A stretch of DNA of 37,360 bases from Nitrospira lenta (GTDB taxonomy: Bacteria; Nitrospirota; Nitrospiria; Nitrospirales; Nitrospiraceae): positions 1-37,360 of the forward strand of contig CAMDRK010000002.1 in the NCBI GenBank assembly GCA_945906715.1, written 5' to 3'. Positions within the stretch are counted from its first letter, which is position 1; each line of letters starts with the position of its first letter. Below, piece by piece: positions 24,716 through 30,929 of this stretch. The notes beneath the pieces were generated by a model. That model was given only the letters and a program-made list of their open reading frames with translations, had not been told where the DNA came from and searched no databases. Both the position numbers and the translations under genes were made by a program.

Positions 24716-26430
24716 TGGGCAGTATCGGCGTCGGGGCGAATGCTTTTGAAGTAGCCTTGATCAGGCATACCCTTGGCAAGAATGGTAAACGTGCCCGCTT
24801 CCAACGTCAGCCACTTCTTCGGAGTGCAACAAGTATCGTCTGGCTGGACATCCCAGGAGCCGCGCCGCACGATCAGCGGTCCCGTCGCGAGCTCGTTAAA
24901 GAATTCATTGCGCTTCCCAATACCATAGAGATTCCGATGGGGCACTCGCACAACGATCTCCGTATCCGTCCAGGACATCACCTGCGCCGCGACATTGCTG
25001 AACAGCACTTCCGTACGCGAGACATTCTCGTCCATCTCGATCTCCCGTCGCTTGTAGGCCCCCTGGTTGAGGCCTAAGTAGGCATGCTCGGCTGTTTTCA
25101 AAAACACGCCGAAGCCAGACCCTTTAATGGTGATCAGCTCATCGAGCCCGCCCGATTGCGGACTGAAGGAGTCGATCTTCGGCGTCACGAGGGTAAAGAC
25201 CCCCGCCTCAGTCTTGAGAGTCTCCTTCGTCGCACAGCAGGAGCCATCCGGATTGGGCTTCGTCGCGCCTCGATAGATCACGACCGGTCCGCTCTTTGCG
25301 CTGAAGGGTACCCACACATCGATGCGATCGTCTTGCCAACGATAGATGACAGCGCGGACCCCTCCGATATCGACTCGATTCTCACCCGTATTGAAATCGG
25401 TAAAGGCGTAGGGAGTCGCTCCACTTTCCGAATAGAATCCGAAATGTTCACCGCTGATTCTGAGCAGCGTACCGATGGGAGCCGCAGGAGGAATCATCGC
25501 CGTCGCCTTTGGCACATGAACCGCAAAAGTCCCGACCATTCGCTCACGCCCTTGCATCGTCAGAACGATCGGTCCGGTCTCCGCATCCATCGGAAGATGT
25601 ACGACGATGGCGCTCTCCGACCACTGGGCAATGGTGGCAGGGTGGCCACCGAACGTCACCTTGTCACCGGCTCCCTTCTCAGAACCGAAGCCTTGGCCAA
25701 AAAAAACGACCTTCGTGCCGACCGGCCCGCTCACCGGATCGACGCGAATGCTCGGAATCAATTTCAGCGGCACAGCGTTACTCACTGTGTACTGGACCGG
25801 TGCGCAACAAGACCCGTCCGGCAAGGGATCGGACGATGCCAATCGAACCATCACATCCCCCGATGCGGCATTCGCAGGAACCTCGACTTCGATAATGTCG
25901 TCTTTCCAGCGACGCGGCCTGACGAGTACGCCCCCGATCATTACATCGTTGACGCCGAACATCGTATTGGGATCGCGAGAACCAGCCGTGACGCCAAAAT
26001 GCGATCCAGCAATCTGCACCGTATGACCTGCCTGGATCTCTGTCGGCGTTACTGAAGTAATCGTCGGCTGAACCACTGTCAATGTCCCGACAACCATCTT
26101 CTTCTTCCCAGCCATGATTTCAACGGGACCGGATTGCGCTTGAAATGGAACCTTCACCTCGATCAAGTCTGACTCCCACCGCTGAATCAACGCAGGGAAC
26201 CCACCCACAGTCACGCGATTGACCTGCACGGATTTAAATGCCCCGAACCCCTTCCCACCGATTGATACAGTAGCGCCCGGTACCGTCGTTGCCGGATGAA
26301 GCTCGAGCGCAGAAGGAGTGGCCGCAAGCACCACGGCGCTCAAACTGGCCCACAACGATAGCGTACCCACGCCGGTTATAAATGCATTCTTTATCTGGTT
26401 CATTTGGTTGATTTGGTCTATTTGGTTCAT
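24712..26430 (-). CDS. Exported protein with about five IPT/TIG domains
   Basis: The protein has 572 residues. Its signal peptide runs to about residue 36 (SLWASLSAVVLA, then ATPS). Five Ig-like IPT/TIG domains follow, at about 37-118, 121-217, 226-305, 308-415 and 418-552, each with P..G......I.G.GFG..., a G.V.A......W....I.V.VP strand pair, and a GP(V/I) strand. Three domains end in a Cys-Cys motif, PDGSCC or PDDTCC (Cys 208/209, 398/399, 534/535). The role is unknown; adhesion or a scaffold is a guess. The first nine residues (MNQIDQINQ) are encoded by repeat A7, and a start at the second Met, 26403, also leaves a good signal peptide. Confidence 0.82.
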   Translation of the reverse strand: MNQIDQINQMNQIKNAFITGVGTLSLWASLSAVVLAATPSALELHPATTVPGATVSIGGKGFGAFKSVQVNRVTVGGFPALIQRWESDLIEVKVPFQAQSGPVEIMAGKKKMVVGTLTVVQPTITSVTPTEIQAGHTVQIAGSHFGVTAGSRDPNTMFGVNDVMIGGVLVRPRRWKDDIIEVEVPANAASGDVMVRLASSDPLPDGSCCAPVQYTVSNAVPLKLIPSIRVDPVSGPVGTKVVFFGQGFGSEKGAGDKVTFGGHPATIAQWSESAIVVHLPMDAETGPIVLTMQGRERMVGTFAVHVPKATAMIPPAAPIGTLLRISGEHFGFYSESGATPYAFTDFNTGENRVDIGGVRAVIYRWQDDRIDVWVPFSAKSGPVVIYRGATKPNPDGSCCATKETLKTEAGVFTLVTPKIDSFSPQSGGLDELITIKGSGFGVFLKTAEHAYLGLNQGAYKRREIEMDENVSRTEVLFSNVAAQVMSWTDTEIVVRVPHRNLYGIGKRNEFFNELATGPLIVRRGSWDVQPDDTCCTPKKWLTLEAGTFTILAKGMPDQGYFKSIRPDADTAQ

Positions 26431-26500
26431 TTGCTTGATTTAGTTCATCTGGTTGGTCGGTTCAACCAAATAAACAAGACAACCCAAATAAACGAGTTCG
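26393..26500. repeat. 9-nt-unit hairpin repeat, copy A7, overlapping a start codon
   Basis: Units such as GGTTCATTT, GGTTGATTT, GGTCTATTT, GGTTCATTT on the left; the centre GGTTGGTCGGTTCAACCAA; then AATAAACAAGACAACCCAAA on the right. Both possible start codons of the TIG gene (26430 and 26403) are in its left arm. Confidence 0.88.
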
Positions 26501-26555
26501 ACCGAACTATATCAAGCGGATTTTTCGAGAGTCAATCCGGCGAGCGCACACAAGA

Positions 26556-26588
26556 GTCATTCGTCAATGGTCAATCGTCATTCGTAGA
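26556..26588. repeat. 7-nt-unit repeat, family F, single arm (F4)
   Basis: TCATTCG, TCAATGG, TCAATCG, TCATTCG run in tandem without a clear complementary arm nearby. It lies in the gap between the TIG and RidA-family genes. Confidence 0.6.
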
Positions 26589-26637
26589 GACCTTGAAGGA
26601 ATTTCGGTCGGCGTTCGGAACAGAATCGAGAGAACGA

Positions 26638-27096
26638 TCAGGAGACGGAGAGAATCACTTCAATTTCGACCGGAGCTCCGCGTGGCAACTCAGCAGCCCC
26701 CACAGCCGCACGGGCATGACGACCAGCCTCTCCAAAGATCTCAACGAGGAGGTCCGAGGCGCCGTTGAGAACTTGTGGCTGCTGTATAAAGCCTTCGGCC
26801 GATGCCACATGCCCGACAACCTTCACAACTCGTGTGATACGGTCCAACGTCCCAAGTGCCTGCTTGGCAATCGCCAGGGCATTCAAGAGAGCAAGCCTAG
26901 CCGCCTCCATCCCCTGCTCCACCGTCAGATCACGCCCAAGCTTGCCGGAGAAGGCCAACTGCCCATCTCGCATAGGAAGAACGCCGGACAAAAACAAGAG
27001 GTTCCCGGCCTGGACCGCCGGAACATAGATCGCCAACGGTTGCGGCGGCGGCGGCAACTCGATGTGCAGTTCTTTCAGTTTGAGTTCGTAGGACAT
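26638..27096 (-). CDS. RidA (YjgF/YER057c/UK114) family protein
   Basis: The protein has 152 residues, longer than E. coli RidA (about 128). It has the opening PPPPQPLAIYVPAVQAGNLLFLSG of the longer RidA-like subgroup, GKLGRDLTVEQGMEAARLALLNALAI, a central LDRITRVVKVVGHV, and the ending RHARAAVGAAELPRGAPVEIE with the active-site Arg that in RidA binds the substrate carboxylate. RidA proper hydrolyses reactive enamine/imine intermediates made by PLP enzymes; whether this longer form does so is uncertain. It is a single minus-strand gene bounded by repeat families on both sides. Confidence 0.87.
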   Translation of the reverse strand: MSYELKLKELHIELPPPPQPLAIYVPAVQAGNLLFLSGVLPMRDGQLAFSGKLGRDLTVEQGMEAARLALLNALAIAKQALGTLDRITRVVKVVGHVASAEGFIQQPQVLNGASDLLVEIFGEAGRHARAAVGAAELPRGAPVEIEVILSVS

Positions 27097-27102
27097 CGCT
27101 GT

Positions 27103-27196
27103 CGAATGTTCAATGTTGAATTTTGAATGGTGGATGTTCGGAAATCATCAGATCGAGTCCGACTCCGACAATTCAACATTGACCATTCACCATTCC
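27103..27196. repeat. 7-nt-unit hairpin repeat, family F, copy F1
   Basis: GAATGTTCAATGTTGAATTT and TGAATGGTGGATGTTC pair with AATTCAACATTGACCATTCA and CCATTC; the unit is about TGAATGT. It lies just upstream of the RidA-family gene and downstream of the deoB-like gene. Confidence 0.8.
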
Positions 27197-27222
27197 TAAA
27201 TCCGCTTCACGCGGAACGCGGG

Positions 27223-28380
27223 CTAGCCTGCGCGAAGGGCATCGAGAAAACTTTCACCAACAGGAAGTTGCCCCCCTTGCAGAGCTTCCACAATGGTATG
27301 TCCAAGATCGGCAGCAGAAGCTCTGATGCCAAGATCAACCCCATAGGCCAATTTGGGCCCAGTGGCCAAGAGAGGAACATATTCCCGCGTCGAGGTCTGA
27401 TCCGCCTTCGTCATATCCCGCCCATGATCACCCGTAATGACGAGCAGGTCGCCTGGGCGAAGCTGCTCCAGCAATCCGGATAGCTGCCGATCAAAATCAT
27501 GGAGAGCCGCTGCCGACTGTGCCGCACCCGCTTCCAGGACATCGAGCCCGGCAAAAATCAATCCGCGGGGAACCTTTTTCAACATCCCCGTCACCTCAGT
27601 AAGTAATGAGGCCCAGTGCGCAACGGGAACCGACCGAGTGAGCCCGCGGCCGCTGAAGAGATCGCCGACTTTTCCTACCCCAATCAGGATCTGGCTCACA
27701 CGATTGAGCACATCGAACATGGTCAGCCCTGGTGGTTCAAGCACGAACTCACGGGATTGTGGGCTGAACTGCACCAGACCGGCATCGCCTGAGAGAAGAT
27801 GAGCGGACACACGCAAAATTCCCCAAGGAGCCTTGAGCAATTTCCTCGCGTCCCGGCAACGCTGAAAGAACTCGTCCCGTCGCATGGCGCTCTCATGCGC
27901 TGCCACATGGCAGGTTCGCCGTCCATCCGTCCAGACGATCAACGCACCAGACGACAGATGTTCAGCCTCACACTCGCGAAGCATGGCGACGCCGGACGAG
28001 CGGCGATTGCCGACGATCTTCCTCCCAAATACCTGTTCAAGCGCTGCGACCATGTCAGGAGGAAACCCGTTGGGATACAGCGGCCCGGTAATGTCCGTGG
28101 GATGACCGGCAATTTCCCAATAACCGGCTATGGAATCCAGGCCCTTCGACAGGAATCCAAGACGACCGAAACACCCTTCCGGCTGCCCCATCACCCGCAC
28201 GCCTTTGATGCTTGTAATATGGCCAAGCCCGAGCGCTTCCAGCGTGGGGAGGTCGAGTCCGCCAACGGCATCCGCCAGATGGGACAAGGTGTTGGAACCG
28301 GCATCGCCGTATTCTGCTGCATCGGGCATGGCCCCGACACCGAGTCCATCGATCACCAGCACAATCACACGAGAAATCAT
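27223..28380 (-). CDS. deoB: Phosphopentomutase-like protein with altered active-site residues
   Basis: The protein has 385 residues and is collinear with DeoB: VLVIDGLGVGAMPDA (Asp11), GSNTLSHLA, GYWEIAGH, YPNGFPP, GRKIVGNRRSSG, VGKVGDLFSGRG, ITGDHGRD (Asp318, His319) and TREYVPLLATGP. But several sites differ from what I recall of the B. cereus enzyme. KDTxTGHWE, which carries the phosphorylated Thr, reads LDSIAGYWE here (Ser83). DALFGH reads DVLEAG, without the ligand His, and DHTREY reads DQTSTREY, again without the His. It may use Ser83 and other ligands, have another phosphotransfer role, or be weak. deoC upstream on the same strand supports a role in (deoxy)ribose-phosphate metabolism. 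Confidence 0.78.
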   Translation of the reverse strand: MISRVIVLVIDGLGVGAMPDAAEYGDAGSNTLSHLADAVGGLDLPTLEALGLGHITSIKGVRVMGQPEGCFGRLGFLSKGLDSIAGYWEIAGHPTDITGPLYPNGFPPDMVAALEQVFGRKIVGNRRSSGVAMLRECEAEHLSSGALIVWTDGRRTCHVAAHESAMRRDEFFQRCRDARKLLKAPWGILRVSAHLLSGDAGLVQFSPQSREFVLEPPGLTMFDVLNRVSQILIGVGKVGDLFSGRGLTRSVPVAHWASLLTEVTGMLKKVPRGLIFAGLDVLEAGAAQSAAALHDFDRQLSGLLEQLRPGDLLVITGDHGRDMTKADQTSTREYVPLLATGPKLAYGVDLGIRASAADLGHTIVEALQGGQLPVGESFLDALRAG

Positions 28381-28413
28381 GCGCGCACTATAGCAGAAGA
28401 GAGAGGGACAAAG

Positions 28414-28545
28414 AAGTTCTGAGTTCTGAGTTCTGGGTTAGATGCGGATACGTGATGGGGGAAGCGGAATTAGGAATGTGGAATGTGGAATTGAAGTGTT
28501 CGGATGTTCGAACCCCATCCTTCAGCCTTCAGCCTTCAGCCTACT
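28414..28545. repeat. Mosaic of 7-nt-unit repeat arms (families B, F and D)
   Basis: Three single arms follow one another: GTTCTGAGTTCTGAGTTCTG (family B, about 28416-28435), GGAATGTGGAATGTGGAATT (family F, about 28474-28493) and TTCAGCCTTCAGCCTTCAGC (family D, about 28522-28541). None has its full partner here. The family D arm contains the last codons and the stop of deoC. Confidence 0.75.
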
Positions 28546-29199
28546 GGACCATTCGGCCACGATCGCGAGACTTGCGCTGGTGCCAATTCGATCCGCACCG
28601 GCCTCCAGCATGGCCAGCGTGGTCTTCCAGTCCCGAATTCCTCCGGAAGCTTTCACCTTGGCGCGACCAGCCACGGCATCTTTCATCAGCTTCACATCTC
28701 CAACCGTCGCACCGGCGGCGCCGAACCCGGTCGAGGTCTTCACGTAGTCGGCCCCCGCCTCCACGACTAATTGACAGGCTGTACGCTTCTCTTGATCGGT
28801 CAGATAGCAGGTTTCGAGTATGACTTTATGTTCAACACCCGTGGTCGCCTTCACCACTTCAGCAATGTCCTGTCGCACATACTCTCGATCGCCCGACTTC
28901 AGCCGGCTCACATTCATGACCATATCCAGCACCCGCGCGCCGCGCGCGACCGCTTCAACCGCTTCGGCAACTTTGGTTTTCGTCGTGTGACCGCCAAGGG
29001 GAAACCCGATCGGAATGCCGACCAGGATTGGGGTGCCAGCGACAGCTGCCACCGCATCATCCACATAGCAAGGCGGGACAAAAATTACGGAAAACCCAAA
29101 CTCCTTCGCCTCCTGGCATAGCCGCAGGACATCCATTTTTGTCGCGTCCGGACGGAGCACCGTGTGGTCTATAAGATTCGGCACATTCCATTCAGACAT
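28522..29199 (-). CDS. deoC: Deoxyribose-phosphate aldolase
   Basis: The protein has 225 residues, the usual DeoC size. It has LIDHTVLRPDAT, GFPLGGHTTKTKVAEA, DMVMNVSRLKSGD, KVILETCYLT, the Schiff-base Lys in DYVKTSTGFG, VKASGGIRD and GADRIGTS. It cleaves 2-deoxyribose-5-phosphate to glyceraldehyde-3-phosphate and acetaldehyde in deoxynucleoside breakdown. The deoB-like gene lies 142 nt downstream on the same strand. The last residues (LKAEG, stop) are encoded by a family D repeat arm whose GGCTGAA units contain TGA in this frame; the natural end of the protein may have been replaced, without harm because the catalytic part is complete. Confidence 0.95.
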   Translation of the reverse strand: MSEWNVPNLIDHTVLRPDATKMDVLRLCQEAKEFGFSVIFVPPCYVDDAVAAVAGTPILVGIPIGFPLGGHTTKTKVAEAVEAVARGARVLDMVMNVSRLKSGDREYVRQDIAEVVKATTGVEHKVILETCYLTDQEKRTACQLVVEAGADYVKTSTGFGAAGATVGDVKLMKDAVAGRAKVKASGGIRDWKTTLAMLEAGADRIGTSASLAIVAEWSSRLKAEG

Positions 29200-29220
29200 A
29201 ACAAGCTCCGGGAAAACATG

Positions 29221-29310
29221 GTTGGTTTGTTTTGTTTATCTGGTTGATTTGGTTTATCTGGTTAGGTTCGTTCAACCAAAAATCCAGACAGACCAGACAA
29301 ACCAAACAAC
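29221..29310. repeat. 9-nt-unit hairpin repeat, copy A8
   Basis: Units GGTTTGTTT, TGTTTATCT, GGTTGATTT, GGTTTATCT, GGTTAGG on the left; TTCAACCAA in the centre; AATCCAGACAGACCAGACAA and ACC on the right. It lies between mltG and deoC (both minus strand), directly upstream of deoC. Confidence 0.88.
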
Positions 29311-29326
29311 GGCCTTCTTAGGCAGC

Positions 29327-29349
29327 GGACTTTTTCAGCATCCTGACAC
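29327..29349. repeat. Isolated end of the MITE-like element
   Basis: GGACTTTTTCAGCATCCTG matches the right end of element G1 (16900-16921). The rest of the element is absent. On the minus strand it lies just after the mltG stop. Confidence 0.5.
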
Positions 29350-30435
29350 TCACGACACTCCTTCTTTGTATGCAAAAGCCCCATCCCCTGGAACGATTGA
29401 CGTCTGGGAAGAACGCGTCCCACGGCGAAAGGGCCGCTTCTGATATTTCTCTACCGCTTTGTTGTGTTCGATCAGCGTCGCGGAAAACTGGTGCGTGCCG
29501 TCGTTCTTAGAAACAAAATACAAGGAGCGTGAATCAGACGGATAGAGCGTCGCGCGAATCGCTTGAATGCCAGGATTGGCAATCGGTCCCGGCGGCAATC
29601 CCTGTACCCGATAGGTATTGTAGGGACTGGGGCTCGAGAGGTCTTTCTTGTGTATATTTCCGTCGAATGCCGGCAACCCATAAATGACAGTTGGATCGCT
29701 CTGTAACGGGATGCGCTGCTTGAGCCGGTTGTGAAATACCGCTGAAATCTCCGGCCGCTCGCTGCCAGACCCGGTTTCCTTTTCGATCACGGAGGCGAGG
29801 GTCAGCACTTCGTGCATCGTCATCTTGCGTTCCTGCATCCGAGCGAGGAGATCAGGACCAACCACCTCCCGCAGCTGTTCGACCATGGCGGCCAACACCT
29901 CTCGCGCCTTGACCCCTCGGGGAAATTTATAGGTGTCGGGATAGAGGTATCCTTCCAGCGTCTCCGCCTTAATCCCAAGCGACGCGATGAACTCACGATC
30001 TTTTGCAAGCCGGAGGAACTCCACACGATCCGCGAGACCCTGTTGCGAGACCACTGCGGCAATTTGGACGATGGTGAGCCCTTCGGGAATGGTCAGCGGA
30101 TGGAACACCACATGGCCATTGAGCAACATCGCAAGAATCTCTGCGGGAGTCATGCCGGGATTCAGCTCATATTCACCTGCATGAACTTTCCGGTCGGCAG
30201 ATTGGGATTTTCCAAACAGGACGAAGGAAAACCGGTTCTTGATCAATCCTTCACGTTCAAGCAGCGCCGCGACCTGTTGGAATGTCGAGCCATCCGGGAT
30301 GACGACGACTTTCGAGGGAGGATGCGTTTCTGTGGGAATAGCCGGGCCTTCAGCCCAGCGAATCGTCTGATAGGCCGCGACGCCAAGTGCGACCGTTACG
30401 ACCAGCAGACTTCCGAGAATGATCCGTAGACTCAT
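29350..30435 (-). CDS. mltG: Endolytic murein transglycosylase MltG
   Basis: The protein has 361 residues with one N-terminal membrane helix (about 4-24) and a periplasmic part containing a LysM-like region (GSTFQQVAALLEREGLIKN), LTIPEGLT, LEGYLYPDTY, ASVIEKET with Glu218 as the catalytic residue, AVFHNRL, LQSDPTVIYG, SPYNTYRVQGLPPGPIANPG and YFVSKNDGTHQFS. It cuts nascent peptidoglycan strands and so sets their length. The ruvX gene upstream overlaps its first 86 nt, so the two are translationally coupled. The series alaS-ruvX-mltG is a common bacterial arrangement. Confidence 0.95.
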   Translation of the reverse strand: MSLRIILGSLLVVTVALGVAAYQTIRWAEGPAIPTETHPPSKVVVIPDGSTFQQVAALLEREGLIKNRFSFVLFGKSQSADRKVHAGEYELNPGMTPAEILAMLLNGHVVFHPLTIPEGLTIVQIAAVVSQQGLADRVEFLRLAKDREFIASLGIKAETLEGYLYPDTYKFPRGVKAREVLAAMVEQLREVVGPDLLARMQERKMTMHEVLTLASVIEKETGSGSERPEISAVFHNRLKQRIPLQSDPTVIYGLPAFDGNIHKKDLSSPSPYNTYRVQGLPPGPIANPGIQAIRATLYPSDSRSLYFVSKNDGTHQFSATLIEHNKAVEKYQKRPFRRGTRSSQTSIVPGDGAFAYKEGVS

Positions 30436-30925
30436 GAGGTGGTTCTACCGTTTCTCTGTCGGAATACTCATCCGCCCCTAATGCCGACTCCATCTTCGAT
30501 ACCGGTTCAAGGCTCGCCAGATAGCTCTGGAGCAGAATCGACGCGGCGATGCGATCCACCACACCCTTCCGCTTTCTCCGGCTGACATCGGCTGCGATCA
30601 AGAGATCTTCCGCCGCCTTCGTCGTCAACCGTTCGTCCCACAGAATAACGGGGACTGGCACTCCCTGCTCTAACCGAGCCTGAAACTCGCGCATCGCCTG
30701 GATCGCCGGCCCCTCGCGGCCATCCAATTGGATGGGAAAGCCCAACAGCACTTGTCTGACTGCATACGTCCCTACGAGGGAGGCAATATGGGCAATGTCC
30801 CGATCCAACGTGCGCCGATTGAGTGTCTCAAGCGGTTGCGCGGTCCAGCCCATTTCATCACTGAGGGCCACGCCAATCCGCACCGTTCCGTAATCGAGCG
30901 CGAGCACTCGTTTACCATCCTCCAT
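30350..30925 (-). CDS. ruvX: Putative pre-16S rRNA nuclease / Holliday junction resolvase-like (YqgF)
   Basis: From ATG 30925 the protein has 191 residues against about 140 for most YqgF proteins. The RNase H fold is complete: RVLALDYGTVRIGVALSD with Asp11, LLGFPIQLDG, ILWDERLTTKAAED, and RKGVVDRIAASILLQSYL with the late acidic residue. It matures the 5' end of 16S rRNA in E. coli. The extra 45 or so residues are hydrophilic and overlap the start of mltG by 86 nt in another frame, so the tail is probably not needed. An ATG at 31033 would overlap alaS and lacks similarity. The start follows the alaS stop after 4 nt. Confidence 0.92.
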   Translation of the reverse strand: MEDGKRVLALDYGTVRIGVALSDEMGWTAQPLETLNRRTLDRDIAHIASLVGTYAVRQVLLGFPIQLDGREGPAIQAMREFQARLEQGVPVPVILWDERLTTKAAEDLLIAADVSRRKRKGVVDRIAASILLQSYLASLEPVSKMESALGADEYSDRETVEPPHESTDHSRKSAGRNGRTWRRGLSDDSLG

Positions 30926-30929
30926 CAGT

